From NCBI GenBank assembly GCA_027486345.1, contig JAIXPH010000045.1:1-64000 (forward strand): a stretch of DNA of 64,000 nt. Direction: 5' to 3'. Each line of letters starts with the position of its first letter. Position 1 is the first letter of the stretch. A program made the translations under genes and the position numbers. Positions 33,791-42,541 of the stretch are shown here, piece after piece. The DNA comes from Paracoccaceae bacterium. GTDB taxonomy: Bacteria > Pseudomonadota > Alphaproteobacteria > Rhodobacterales > Rhodobacteraceae. The notes beneath the pieces were generated by a model. The model made no database searches, was not told the DNA's origin, and saw only the letters and a program-made list of their open reading frames with translations.

Positions 33791-33822
33791 AACGCCCGTA
33801 CCGAAAGGTGCGGGCGTTTCGC
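33791..33822 (+). terminator. Intrinsic terminator after rpsO
   Basis: AACGCCCGTACC (33791-33802) and GGTGCGGGCGTT (33807-33818) pair along 12 bp with one G-T wobble and a GAAA tetraloop, followed by TTC. It lies 22 bases past the rpsO stop. Confidence 0.8.
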
Positions 33823-33859
33823 TTTGCGGCGGGCGGTGGCGCGGTGTTAGGCTGACGTC

Positions 33860-34801
33860 ATGGGACAGCATATTCTTCTTCTGGGTGCCTCGGGCACCAT
33901 TGGCCGCGCCACGGCGCGGGCGCTATTGGCGGCGGGTCATAGCGTGACGGTGCTGTTGCGACCGTCGGCAGCCGCGCCAGAGGGCGTCACCGTGATCCGG
34001 GGCGCGGTGACTGATCCCGAAGCGCTGGCGCAGGCGTTCCGGACCCGGCCCGATGCGGTGGTATCCTGCATCGCCAGCCGTTCAGGCTCTCCTTCCGATG
34101 CGCGTGCAGTGGACCAGGATGTCAATTCCGCCGCCTTGCGCGCTGCCTTGGCGGCGGGGGTCGGGCGCTTTGTCCTGCTGTCAGCAATATGTGTGCAAAA
34201 GCCGCTCTTGCCCTTCCAGCGCGCCAAGCTGGAGTTTGAGGCCGAATTACAGGCCGCCCCCCTGCGCTGGACAATCATCCGCCCCACCGCGTTTTTCAAA
34301 TCCCTGTCAGGTCAGGTGGCGCGGGTGGCTGCGGGGCGGGCCTTTCTGGTGTTCGGCGATGGCACCTTGACGGCCTGCAAGCCGATTTCCGATGCCGATC
34401 TGGGCCGGTTCATCGCGCAAAGCCTGACCGATCCGGCGACGGAAAACCGCATCCTGCCCATCGGCGGGCCGGGGCCAGCGATCACGCCCTTGGATCAGGC
34501 CAAGATGCTGGAGCGGCTGACGGGCGTGCCTGTGCGGATCAAGCGGGTTCCTGTGGCGCTGATGGATACGATCATCGCCGTGTTGTCCACCCTTGGCCGC
34601 CTTTCGCCCCGCCTTGCCGACAAGGCCGAATTCGCCCGTATCGGGCGCTATTACGCAACCGAGTCGATGCTGGTCTGGACCGGCAGCCGCTATGACGCCG
34701 AGGCCACGCCGGAATTCGGGTCGGACAGGCTGGAAGACCACTACGCCGCCCTCCTGCGCGGCGAGGTCACCGACGACCGCGGCACCCATGCGGTATTTTA
34801 G
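33860..34801 (+). CDS. bciA: Divinyl (proto)chlorophyllide a 8-vinyl reductase, BciA type
   Basis: 313 residues. NADPH-dependent atypical short-chain reductase that converts the 8-vinyl group of chlorophyllide precursors to ethyl in (bacterio)chlorophyll synthesis. The Rossmann start is HILLLGASGTIGRATARALL. The segment IIRPTAFFKSLSGQVARVAA, then FLVFGDGTLTACKPISDADL and LPIGGPGPAITPLDQ, and the end FARIGRYYATESMLVWTGSR with a C-terminal EDHYAALLRGE are characteristic of BciA rather than of general NmrA-like proteins. It suggests that the organism is, or descends from, an aerobic anoxygenic or purple phototroph. It is outside any photosynthesis gene cluster and sits between rpsO and pnp. Confidence 0.85.
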   Translation: MGQHILLLGASGTIGRATARALLAAGHSVTVLLRPSAAAPEGVTVIRGAVTDPEALAQAFRTRPDAVVSCIASRSGSPSDARAVDQDVNSAALRAALAAGVGRFVLLSAICVQKPLLPFQRAKLEFEAELQAAPLRWTIIRPTAFFKSLSGQVARVAAGRAFLVFGDGTLTACKPISDADLGRFIAQSLTDPATENRILPIGGPGPAITPLDQAKMLERLTGVPVRIKRVPVALMDTIIAVLSTLGRLSPRLADKAEFARIGRYYATESMLVWTGSRYDAEATPEFGSDRLEDHYAALLRGEVTDDRGTHAVF

Positions 34802-34968
34802 GGCGCAGCGTTTTCCTGTTTGGCCAGAAATGCCTGCATGTCAAAAGGTTGCGCCGGACCGGATGCAAGCCCTTCGTCGATCAACGCCTGAAGCTCGTCG
34901 ATAGCGTGTTGGCGGTCGCTCTGAACCAAATCCGGGTCACTTGGCATAGGGTTAGCCGGTTCTGTCAT
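34798..34968 (-). CDS. ParD-like antitoxin C-terminal relic (56 residues)
   Basis: A short reverse-strand frame starts with ATG at 34968 and overlaps the end of bciA by four bases. It reads QHAIDELQALIDEGLASGPA followed by QPFDMQAFLAKQ, which is the typical toxin-binding C-terminal segment of ParD/CopG-type antitoxins. The ribbon-helix-helix DNA-binding part that should come before is missing, replaced by MTEPANPMPSDPDLVQ, and an in-frame stop lies three codons upstream of the ATG. No ParE-type toxin gene is adjacent. It may be a decayed toxin-antitoxin remnant or a small stand-alone protein. Confidence 0.55.
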   Translation of the reverse strand: MTEPANPMPSDPDLVQSDRQHAIDELQALIDEGLASGPAQPFDMQAFLAKQENAAP

Positions 34969-35145
34969 GATCTGCGCTCATCCAACCTGTCTTGGGTCAT
35001 CGAAAAAGAATGAGCACCCTGCTGCACCCTGTCAACGCAAAGCCCCATTCCCCCGTCCCCCTTCCCAAACACCCCTTTTTCCTGTAAGGCGCGGCCATCT
35101 GCGACGTGAGGCCCACACCCCCGGGCACATGCGAAGGATAGGGGG

Positions 35146-35197
35146 TGGCGGCAATGGGGCCGCCAGATGCGAGGGGCCGGAGGGCCGGGCACCCCTC
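35146..35197 (+). promoter_or_regulatory. Structured pnp leader
   Basis: Two hairpins precede the pnp start: TGGCGGC-AATGGG-GCCGCCA (35146-35165) and GAGGGG ... CCCCTC (35171-35176 with 35192-35197). In other bacteria the pnp leader hairpin is cut by RNase III and then used by PNPase to repress its own translation. The same mechanism is inferred here from position. The 180 bases before pnp are otherwise GC-rich and non-coding. Confidence 0.5.
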
Positions 35198-35211
35198 AGA
35201 GGAACCGATCT

Positions 35212-37356
35212 ATGTTCAATGTCGTCAAGAAATCCATCCAGTGGGGCGATGAAACGCTGACGCTGGAAACCGGGAAAGTTGCGCGTCAGGCCGATGGCAC
35301 CGTCATCGCCACGCTGGGCGAAACCTCGGTCATGGCCAACGTCACCTTTGCCCGTCAGGCAAAGCCGGGTCAGGACTTTTTCCCCCTGACCGTCCACTAC
35401 CAGGAAAAATACTATGCCGCGGGCAAGATCCCCGGCGGCTTCTTCAAGCGTGAGGCGCGTCCTTCGGAGAAGGAAACGCTGGTCTCGCGTCTGATCGACC
35501 GTCCCTGCCGTCCGCTGTTCGTCGAAGGCTTCAAGAACGAAGTCCTCGTGATGGCAACCGTGCTGAGCCATGACCTGCACAACGATTCCGACATCGTCGC
35601 CATGATCGCCGCCTCGGCTGCGCTGACGATTTCGGGCGTGCCCTTCCGTGGCCCCATCGGTGCAGCGCGGGTTGGGTTTGTGAACGGCAACTACACGCTG
35701 AACCCGTCGGTGGACGACATGCAGAACCTGCGTGCCAACCCCGAACAGCGTCTGGATCTGGTCATCGCCGGCACCAAGGACGCCGTGATGATGGTCGAAT
35801 CCGAAGCCTATGAACTGACCGAAGACGAAATGCTCGGCGCGGTGAAGTTTGGCCATGCCGCCATGCAGCCCGTCATCGACCTGATCATCGATCTGGCCGA
35901 AGATGCCGCGAAAGAGCCCTTCGACTTCTTGCCGCCCGACATCTCGGCGCTCTATGCCAAGGTCAAGGCGGCAGGCGAAACCGAGATGCGCGCCGCTTTC
36001 GCGATCAAGGACAAGCAAGAGCGCACCAACGCGATCTCCGCTGCCGTGGCCACGATCAAGACGCAACTGTCGGACGAAGACAAGGCCGACATCAACCTTG
36101 GTTCGGCGATCAAGAAGCTGGAATCCTCGATCCTGCGCGGTGACATCATCACCGGCGGCGCGCGCATCGACGGGCGTGACAACAAGACCGTGCGTCAGAT
36201 CGTGTCGGAAACCGGCATCCTGCCGCGCACCCATGGCTCGGCCCTGTTCACCCGTGGCGAAACCCAGGCGCTGGTCGTGACCACGCTGGGCACCGGCGAG
36301 GATGAGCAGATCATCGATGCCCTGCATGGCAACTCGCGCTCCAACTTCCTGCTGCACTACAACTTCCCGCCCTATTCGGTGGGCGAAGTGGGTCGTGTCG
36401 GTTCGCCCGGTCGTCGTGAAATCGGTCATGGCAAGCTGGCATGGCGTGCGCTTCAGGCCGTGCTGCCTGCCCCGACCGACTTCCCCTACACCGTCCGCGT
36501 CGTGTCCGAGATCACGGAATCGAACGGCTCGTCCTCGATGGCGTCGGTCTGCGGCGGATCGCTGTCGATGATGGATGCGGGCGTGCCGCTGAAAGCCCCG
36601 GTCGCCGGTGTGGCGATGGGTCTGATCCTTGAAGAAGATGGCCGCTGGGCCGTGCTGACCGACATCCTTGGCGACGAGGATCACCTCGGCGACATGGACT
36701 TCAAGGTGGCTGGCACCGAAAACGGCATCACCACGATGCAGATGGACATCAAGGTTGCCGGGATCACCCCGGAAATCATGGCGCAGGCTTTGGCTCAGGC
36801 CAAGGATGGCCGTCTGCACATCCTGGCTGAGATGAACAAGGCGCTGTCCGCCCCGCAAGGCTTCAGCGAATACGCGCCGAAGATCGAGACCCTGCAAATC
36901 CCGACCGACAAGATCCGTGAAGTCATCGGTTCGGGCGGCAAGGTCATCCGTGAGATCGTCGAAGTGTCGGGTGCCAAGGTCGATATCAACGATGACGGCA
37001 TCATCAAGATCGCCTCGTCCTCCGCCGATGCGATCAAGAAAGCCTATGACATGATCTGGTCGATCGTGGCCGAGCCGGAAGAAGGCAAGGTCTATATCGG
37101 CAAGGTCGTGAAGCTGGTCGACTTCGGCGCTTTCGTGAACTTCTTCGGCAAGCGTGACGGTCTGGTCCACGTGTCGCAGATCGCCTCCAAGCGCCTGACG
37201 CACCCCAATGAGGTGCTGAAGGAAGGTCAGGAAGTGAAGGTGAAACTCCTTGGCTTCGATGATCGCGGCAAGGTCCGTCTGGGCATGAAGATGGTCGATC
37301 AGGAAACCGGCGAAGAAATCGTCGAGAAGAAAAAGGAAGACGCCGAAGAGGCGTGA
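35212..37356 (+). CDS. pnp: Polyribonucleotide nucleotidyltransferase
   Basis: 714 residues. Phosphorolytic 3'-5' exoribonuclease of the RNA degradosome. Two RNase PH domains: the first has [20 protein letters not shown] and [20 protein letters not shown]; the second has [20 protein letters not shown] and [20 protein letters not shown]. They are followed by a KH domain ([20 protein letters not shown]) and an S1 domain ([20 protein letters not shown]), ending with a charged [10 protein letters not shown] tail. ATG at 35212 gives the standard [20 protein letters not shown] start. Confidence 0.98.
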   Translation: MFNVVKKSIQWGDETLTLETGKVARQADGTVIATLGETSVMANVTFARQAKPGQDFFPLTVHYQEKYYAAGKIPGGFFKREARPSEKETLVSRLIDRPCRPLFVEGFKNEVLVMATVLSHDLHNDSDIVAMIAASAALTISGVPFRGPIGAARVGFVNGNYTLNPSVDDMQNLRANPEQRLDLVIAGTKDAVMMVESEAYELTEDEMLGAVKFGHAAMQPVIDLIIDLAEDAAKEPFDFLPPDISALYAKVKAAGETEMRAAFAIKDKQERTNAISAAVATIKTQLSDEDKADINLGSAIKKLESSILRGDIITGGARIDGRDNKTVRQIVSETGILPRTHGSALFTRGETQALVVTTLGTGEDEQIIDALHGNSRSNFLLHYNFPPYSVGEVGRVGSPGRREIGHGKLAWRALQAVLPAPTDFPYTVRVVSEITESNGSSSMASVCGGSLSMMDAGVPLKAPVAGVAMGLILEEDGRWAVLTDILGDEDHLGDMDFKVAGTENGITTMQMDIKVAGITPEIMAQALAQAKDGRLHILAEMNKALSAPQGFSEYAPKIETLQIPTDKIREVIGSGGKVIREIVEVSGAKVDINDDGIIKIASSSADAIKKAYDMIWSIVAEPEEGKVYIGKVVKLVDFGAFVNFFGKRDGLVHVSQIASKRLTHPNEVLKEGQEVKVKLLGFDDRGKVRLGMKMVDQETGEEIVEKKKEDAEEA

Positions 37357-37386
37357 TCCGACTCGCATTCAGCGGGTAGCGATGGC

Positions 37387-37415
37387 GGGCGGTCCTTCGG
37401 GGCCGCCCGTTTTTT
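37387..37415 (+). terminator. Intrinsic terminator after pnp
   Basis: GGGCGGTCC and GGGCCGCCC pair over 9 bp (one wobble) with a very stable TTCG tetraloop, followed by GTTTTTTG, 30 bases after the pnp stop. Strong intrinsic terminator. Confidence 0.92.
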
Positions 37416-37491
37416 GTTCTGGGGCCGCGCACGCAACTTGTGGCGGGTTGGGGGGTTGGGGGCCGCTTTGACCCAAAGGATGCCGCCCCCC

Positions 37492-38469
37492 ATGTCCAGC
37501 CTGCCGCACCTGACCATCGTTGTCGTCACCCTGACGCGCGGGCGGCCACAGATGTTGCGGGCGCTGATCGAGAGCTGGGGCGCGATGGATGTGCCGCCCG
37601 CCTGTGATCTGTCCTGTCTGGTGGTGGAAAACGCCCTGCGCCCGCTGTCCCTGCCCGTGGTGCAGGCGGCCCGACCGCTGCCCAATGGCCTGCGGGTGGA
37701 TCACCTGCTGGAACCGGAACCCGGCATCCCCTTTGCCCGCAACCGCGCCGCACGCGAGGGGATCGCCCGTGGCGCGGACCTTTTGGCCTTTGTCGATGAC
37801 GATGAGGTGGTGGCGCAGGATTGGCTGGTGAGGTTTGTTGAGGGATATCGCGCCTCGGGCGCGATGCTCTTGGGTGCGCCCTTGCGGATTGCGCCGCTGA
37901 TGGGGCCGGTGGGTTGGTCACAGCGGCTGATGTATCGCAATGTCGCCGAACGCTATCGCCGCAAGGAAACCCGCGCCGCCCAACGGGCCGGATTGCGGGG
38001 CACACCGGGGGTCACCATCGTCACGAACAACTGGCTGGCCGAGACGCGCCTGTTCCGGGATCACGGCATCTGGTTTGACGAAACCATGCGCCACACCGGC
38101 GGCACCGATGCCAAGTTCCACGCCGAGGTGCGCAGACGCGGCCTGCCCACTGCATGGGTCGCCGATGCCGTGGTGCATGAGATCGTGCCCGCGGACCGCT
38201 TGAGCTTTCGCTACCAGTTCCGGCGCGGGCGGGACCAGTCCAACACGGCCTTTCACCGGAAGCTGGCGGATCGGCCCTTGGCGTGGCTGGGTCTGTTGGG
38301 CAGCCTGCCGCTGCGACTGGCGCTGGTGCTTGCGCTGGCTGTGGCCCTGCCCTTCACGCAGGGGCGGACACTCTTGTCACTGGCGCGCGGGCTGGGCTGG
38401 ATTGCCGGTCGGATTGGCGCGGTCCTGGGCACAAGGTCGCGCCTGTACCAGAATGTGACCGGGGTATGA
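37492..38469 (+). CDS. Family 2 glycosyltransferase
   Basis: 325 residues. GT-A fold: LTIVVVTLTRGRPQMLRALI start, then PGIPFARNRAAREGIARGAD and the DxD-type metal site LAFVDDDEVVAQDWL. An acceptor-side segment GVTIVTNNWLAETRLFRDHG and FDETMRHTGGTDAKFHAEVR follow. The C-terminus has a hydrophobic region (LLGSLPLRLALVLALAVALP; LARGLGWIAGRIGAVLG), so it is probably membrane-attached and acts in surface polysaccharide or glycolipid synthesis. ATG at 37492 has AAGGA well placed; ATG at 37480 would add four residues. Confidence 0.85.
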   Translation: MSSLPHLTIVVVTLTRGRPQMLRALIESWGAMDVPPACDLSCLVVENALRPLSLPVVQAARPLPNGLRVDHLLEPEPGIPFARNRAAREGIARGADLLAFVDDDEVVAQDWLVRFVEGYRASGAMLLGAPLRIAPLMGPVGWSQRLMYRNVAERYRRKETRAAQRAGLRGTPGVTIVTNNWLAETRLFRDHGIWFDETMRHTGGTDAKFHAEVRRRGLPTAWVADAVVHEIVPADRLSFRYQFRRGRDQSNTAFHRKLADRPLAWLGLLGSLPLRLALVLALAVALPFTQGRTLLSLARGLGWIAGRIGAVLGTRSRLYQNVTGV

Positions 38470-38500
38470 AAAAGCCCCGGCGCGGTGACCGGGGCTTTCT
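38469..38500. terminator. Bidirectional terminator between glycosyltransferase and peroxiredoxin genes
   Basis: AAAGCCCCGG (38471-38480) and CCGGGGCTTT (38489-38498) form a 10-bp perfect stem with an eight-base loop. A-rich and T-rich flanks make it work in both directions between two convergent genes. Confidence 0.85.
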
Positions 38501-38516
38501 GGGTCGGCGGCTGGCC

Positions 38517-39176
38517 TTACTTCTGCGGCGCCTTGGCAAAGCGCAGATAGGGCAGCTTGATGTCCAAGGGTCCGAAACGCTCGGTCGCCTGTTCGTTGTT
38601 CAGGGCCAGCGCCACGATCACATCCTGACCGGGGGTCCAGTTCGCGGGCGTTGCCAGCGGCACGCCATCGGTGGCCTGCACCGCATCCAGCGCGCGCAGG
38701 ATTTCCGCGAAGTTGCGGCCCACGCTCATCGGATAGGTCATGGTCAGACGCACCTTCTTGTCCGGCCCGATGATATAGACGGTGCGGACGGTGGCCGAAT
38801 GCGCCGGGGTGCGGCCTTCGGTCGGCAGGTAATAGTCGGCGGGCAGCATGTCATAGGCCTTGGCCACGGTCAGCGACGAGTCGTCGATGATCGGGAATTC
38901 CGCCACCGCGCCGCCAAACGCCTCGATGTCGCGCTTCCACTTTTCATGGTCGGTGACCGAATCCACCGACACGCCGATGACCTTGGTGTTGCGCTTTTTC
39001 CATTCCGGGGCCAGTTGCGCCACCGCGCCGAATTCCGTGGTGCAGACCGGGGTAAAGTCGCGCGGATGGCTGAAGATGATGGCATAGCTGCCGCCAAGCC
39101 AGTCATGGAAATGGATGGTGCCGGCGGTCGACTCGGCGGTGAAATCGGGGGCGATGTCGTTGATGCGGACGGACAT
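38517..39176 (-). CDS. 1-Cys peroxiredoxin (Prx6 type)
   Basis: 219 residues. Reduces hydroperoxides in the cytoplasm. Start MSVRINDIAPDFTAESTAGT; peroxidatic Cys in IIFSHPRDFTPVCTTEFGAV with the conserved Pro/Thr/Cys site; the Prx6-type C-terminal extension includes VRLTMTYPMSVGRNFAEILR and GVPLATPANWTPGQDVIVAL. No resolving Cys of a 2-Cys type is apparent. ATG at 39176 has AGGAG eight bases upstream; the frame is open further but without homology. It is divergent from the aldehyde dehydrogenase gene across 261 bases. Confidence 0.94.
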   Translation of the reverse strand: MSVRINDIAPDFTAESTAGTIHFHDWLGGSYAIIFSHPRDFTPVCTTEFGAVAQLAPEWKKRNTKVIGVSVDSVTDHEKWKRDIEAFGGAVAEFPIIDDSSLTVAKAYDMLPADYYLPTEGRTPAHSATVRTVYIIGPDKKVRLTMTYPMSVGRNFAEILRALDAVQATDGVPLATPANWTPGQDVIVALALNNEQATERFGPLDIKLPYLRFAKAPQK

Positions 39177-39437
39177 GATGACTCCTGTCGGATTGCTGTG
39201 GAACAAATACGCCAAAGGGAACGAAGTTTCATCCCCCCGCCGTGCCGCCGCGACAAAAGAGAACGCCGTTGCGGCAGAGAGCGGCATCTTGGCATGTCAT
39301 TCCGTTTCAGGACTGCCGCACAGCAGCCTTTGTGCCAGCGCCCTCCCGCCGATTGCGACGCTGTCCTGTCGGTTGCAGGATTGTGCCAAGCCATGGCACC
39401 TGTCAGAATATGATCAAATTTCACGAAGGGGTGAGCC

Positions 39438-40883
39438 ATGATCACGAGACGAGAGTTCTACATCAACGGCCAATGGGTCGCCCCCGCCGTGGCGCGCGAT
39501 CATGCGGTGATCGACCCCTCGACCGAGGATGCCTGTGCGACCATCTCGCTCGGCTCCAAGGCGGACACGGATGCAGCGGTGGCGGCAGCCAAGGCGGCCT
39601 TTCCGGCATGGGCAGCAACGCCCCCGGCGCGGCGCAAGGAATTGGTCGCAGGCATCCTGACGCAATACGAAAAGCGGGCCGAGGAAATGGCCCAAGCCAT
39701 CGCGCTGGAAATGGGCGCGCCGATTGATTTCGCGCGCTCGGATCAGGCCCCCTGCCTGCCGTGGCATCTGAAGAACTTCCTCAAGGCATTCGACCAGATC
39801 GAATGGATCCGCCCGCTTGGCCCGCATGCCCCCGGCGCAGCCGTGGCGCTGGAACCCATCGGCGTGGTCGGTCTGATCACCCCGTGGAACTGGCCGATGA
39901 ACCAGATCGCACTGAAGGCGATTCCGGCGATGCTGGCAGGCTGCACCTGCGTGCTGAAACCGAGCGAGGAATCGCCGCTGAACGCGATGCTGTTCGCAGA
40001 ATTCTGCCATGATGCGGGCATCCCGCCGGGTGTGTTCAATCTGGTCAACGGCGACGGGCCGGGGGTCGGCGCGCAGCTGTCCACCCACCCGGATGTGGAA
40101 ATGATCAGCTTCACCGGATCGACCCGCGCCGGTAAGGCGATTTCCGTCGCGGCGGCGGAAACGCTGAAGCGCGTCACGCTGGAACTGGGCGGCAAGGGTG
40201 CGAACCTGCTGTTCGCTGATGCCGATGACCGTGCGGTGCTGCGCTCGGTCAAGCGGATGATGGAAAACTCCGGTCAGTCCTGCAACGCGCCCTCGCGCCT
40301 GCTGGTGGAGCGGTCGGTCTATGATGCCACCGTCGCCAAGGCCGCCGAGATTGCCGCCAGCATCAAGGTCGGCCCCGCCAGCCAGTCGGGTGACCATATC
40401 GGCCCGGTGGTGAACAAGCGCCAGTGGGACCAGATCCAAGGCTATATCCAGAAGGGCATCGACGAAGGCGCGCGTCTGGTGGCAGGCGGTCCGGGTCTGC
40501 CCGAAGGCTTCAACCGCGGCTTCTATGTCAAGCCGACGGTGTTCGCCGATGTCACCCCCGGCATGACCATTGAACGCGAGGAAATCTTCGGCCCCGTGCT
40601 GTCGATCATTCCCTTCGACACCGAAGAAGAGGCGATCCGCATCGCCAATGACACGCCTTACGGTCTGGCCAACTATGTGCAGACGCAGGACAGCGCCCGC
40701 GCCAACCGTTTGGGATTGGCGCTGAAATCCGGCATGGTCGAAATGAACGGCAAATCGCGCGGGGCGGGGTCGTTCTTCGGCGGGGTCAAGCAATCGGGCC
40801 GCGCGCGCGAAGGCGGGGTCTGGGGCCTGGAAGAATTCCTTGAACCCAAGGGCATCTCTGGCTGGACCTTTGCGGCGGAGTGA
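39438..40883 (+). CDS. Aldehyde dehydrogenase family protein
   Basis: 481 residues. NAD(P)-dependent oxidation of an aldehyde to the acid. Substrate-tunnel motif VGLITPWNWPMNQIALKAIP, nucleotide motif SFTGSTRAGKAISVAAAE, general base in LELGGKGANLLFADAD, and catalytic Cys in MENSGQSCNAPSRLL; C-terminal EEIFGPVLSIIPFDTEEEAI. All active residues are present. The N-terminal tail MITRREFYINGQWVAPA is ordinary. Similar proteins act on short aliphatic aldehydes and semialdehydes; substrate cannot be settled here. The 261-bp gap upstream (39177-39437) holds divergent promoters and no gene. Confidence 0.92.
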   Translation: MITRREFYINGQWVAPAVARDHAVIDPSTEDACATISLGSKADTDAAVAAAKAAFPAWAATPPARRKELVAGILTQYEKRAEEMAQAIALEMGAPIDFARSDQAPCLPWHLKNFLKAFDQIEWIRPLGPHAPGAAVALEPIGVVGLITPWNWPMNQIALKAIPAMLAGCTCVLKPSEESPLNAMLFAEFCHDAGIPPGVFNLVNGDGPGVGAQLSTHPDVEMISFTGSTRAGKAISVAAAETLKRVTLELGGKGANLLFADADDRAVLRSVKRMMENSGQSCNAPSRLLVERSVYDATVAKAAEIAASIKVGPASQSGDHIGPVVNKRQWDQIQGYIQKGIDEGARLVAGGPGLPEGFNRGFYVKPTVFADVTPGMTIEREEIFGPVLSIIPFDTEEEAIRIANDTPYGLANYVQTQDSARANRLGLALKSGMVEMNGKSRGAGSFFGGVKQSGRAREGGVWGLEEFLEPKGISGWTFAAE

Positions 40884-40980
40884 TCGCTTCGGGGCGGGCC
40901 TGTCGCCCGCCCCGAAAAAGCCAAAGGAATGCCATGCCCCCGCACCGGCTTTGCGCTAGCCTGCCGGAAAGGAGTGACGC

Positions 40981-41733
40981 ATGACCCGACTGGCCGTCCT
41001 GTCCGACATTCATGGCAACGCCGATGCCTTGACGGCGGTGCTGGCTGATATGCTGGCCTTCTCGCCCGATCTCATGATCAATCTGGGCGATGTGCTGTCT
41101 GGTCCCCTGGACCCGATGGGAACGGCTGCGCTGCTGGAAGGCGTGCCGAACCTGACGGTGATGGGAAATCATGACCGCTGGCTCTTGGACCCCGCCCGCC
41201 GCAACAAGGGGTGGGAGGCATGGACCTATCCCAAGCTGGACCGCATGACGCTGGGCTGGGTCGCCGGATTGCCCACAGGTCTGGTGATCGAGGATGTCAT
41301 GGCCTGCCACGGCACGCCGCGCAGCGACACCACCTATTGGCTGGAAACCGTGGGGACGGATGGCGAGGTGCACCGCGCCGATCCCGCCGCCATCGCGGCT
41401 GAAATTGAGGGACGGCCGCAACGGCTTTATCTCTGCGGCCATACCCACCGCGCCCGCGTGGTGCGGTTGGACGACGGGCGGATGGTGATCAATCCCGGCT
41501 CTGTCGGTCTGCCCGCCTTTGACGACGACACCCCCCGCCCGCATCGGGTTTGTGCCGGGTCCCCCCATGCGAGCTACATGATCCTTGATCGGCAGGGGGA
41601 CGATTGGGCGGTGACGCACCGTTTGGTGCCCTATGACACGGCGCGCATGATCGGGCTGGCTCAGGCTGCCGGGGCCAAGGATTGGGCGCAGGCGTTGGAA
41701 ACGGGGTGGGTGGACAAGCCTGCGGTTGGTTGA
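40981..41733 (+). CDS. Metallophosphoesterase family protein
   Basis: 250 residues, calcineurin-like phosphoesterase. All metal motifs are visible: LAVLSDIHGNADAL (D-x-H), NLGDVLSGP (GD), VMGNHDRWLL (GNHD), ACHGTPRSD, and LYLCGHTHRARVV (GH-x-H), followed by VINPGSVGLPAF. This architecture matches YfcE/MJ0936-like phosphodiesterases and ApaH-like enzymes. A good RBS (GGAAAGGAG) precedes the ATG. Substrate unknown. A conserved intergenic element follows the gene. Confidence 0.9.
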   Translation: MTRLAVLSDIHGNADALTAVLADMLAFSPDLMINLGDVLSGPLDPMGTAALLEGVPNLTVMGNHDRWLLDPARRNKGWEAWTYPKLDRMTLGWVAGLPTGLVIEDVMACHGTPRSDTTYWLETVGTDGEVHRADPAAIAAEIEGRPQRLYLCGHTHRARVVRLDDGRMVINPGSVGLPAFDDDTPRPHRVCAGSPHASYMILDRQGDDWAVTHRLVPYDTARMIGLAQAAGAKDWAQALETGWVDKPAVG

Positions 41734-41766
41734 CCGCACAGGAGCGGGGGGCCAGCCCCCCGCAGC

Positions 41767-41797
41767 CCCCCGGGATATTTGAAGACAGAAAATGAAG
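41767..41797. repeat. Intergenic element, copy 2
   Basis: CCCCCGGGATATTTGAAGAC followed by AGAAAATGAAG lies between the convergent phosphoesterase and SDR genes. It matches the copy near 25490-25520 at most positions. Short elements with this GGGATATTTGAA core appear to be recurrent intergenic sequences in Rhodobacteraceae. Upstream GGGGGGC/GCCCCCC sequences (41745-41770) can form a stem before it. Confidence 0.6.
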
Positions 41798-41806
41798 TAG
41801 AGAGGC

Positions 41807-42541
41807 TTAGGCGCCGAATAGCCGATAATAGAGGCCGTCAGGCAGGAACTGCGACAGCCGGAACACCCATTGGAAGGGTGTGGGGAAACTGCGGCTGAAA
41901 CCGCCCCGGTCCATATGGGCGAACATGATCTCCGCCGCTGCCTCAGGTTCCATGATCTGGGGCATCTTGAAATCGTTCTTGTCGGTCAGGCGGGTGCGGA
42001 TGAAGCCGGGGTTGGCCAGTTGGACCCGAACCCCCGTGCCGCGCAGATCGCAATGCATCGATTCCGCCAGCGACATGCAGCCCGCCTTGGACGCGCCATA
42101 ACCGATGGCCCCCGGCAAGCCACGAAAGCCCGAAAGCGAGCCGGTAATGACCACATGTCCCCGGTTGCGGGCCACCATGCCCGGAACCACCGCCGCCATC
42201 ACCCGCGCGCAGCCGGTCAGGTTGACGTCGATCATCGTCTCGACGGCTTTGGCGTCCCACTCTTGCGACTTGGTTGGCCAATAGACGCCAGCCAAAAAGA
42301 CGACACCATCCAGATCACCCAGCGACCCCGCCGCCGCCTGCACGCTTGCGCTGTCCGCCACATCGCAGGGCAAGGCGGTCGCCTTTGGTCCAACCTCTGC
42401 CACTGCCTCAGCCAGCCGGTCCGCGCTGCGGGCGGAGAGGATCACCTGCGCCCCGGCACGCGCCAAGCGCTTGGCCAGCGCCAGACCCAACCCCTCACTC
42501 GCGCCGACCAGCCAGTAGCGCTTGCTCTGAAAATCGGTCAT
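41807..42541 (-). CDS. Short-chain dehydrogenase/reductase of the RpoE-linked operon
   Basis: 244 residues. NAD(P)-binding WLVGASEGLGLALAKRLARA (TGxxxGxG variant), VVFLAGVYWPTK, and active site HVVITGSLSGFRG ... GYGASKAGCMSLAESMHCDL (S, Y-x-x-x-K). Last gene of a five-gene minus-strand operon; its ATG overlaps the DUF3833 stop (ATGA). In R. sphaeroides an SDR gene occupies the same position in the RSP1087-1091 operon, which is controlled by the singlet-oxygen sigma factor RpoE. Its substrate is not known. Confidence 0.92.
   Translation of the reverse strand: MTDFQSKRYWLVGASEGLGLALAKRLARAGAQVILSARSADRLAEAVAEVGPKATALPCDVADSASVQAAAGSLGDLDGVVFLAGVYWPTKSQEWDAKAVETMIDVNLTGCARVMAAVVPGMVARNRGHVVITGSLSGFRGLPGAIGYGASKAGCMSLAESMHCDLRGTGVRVQLANPGFIRTRLTDKNDFKMPQIMEPEAAAEIMFAHMDRGGFSRSFPTPFQWVFRLSQFLPDGLYYRLFGA

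Noticed and set aside
35032..37368. 778-codon open frame on the minus strand opposite pnp
   Set aside because: Antisense shadow of pnp with no recognisable motif.
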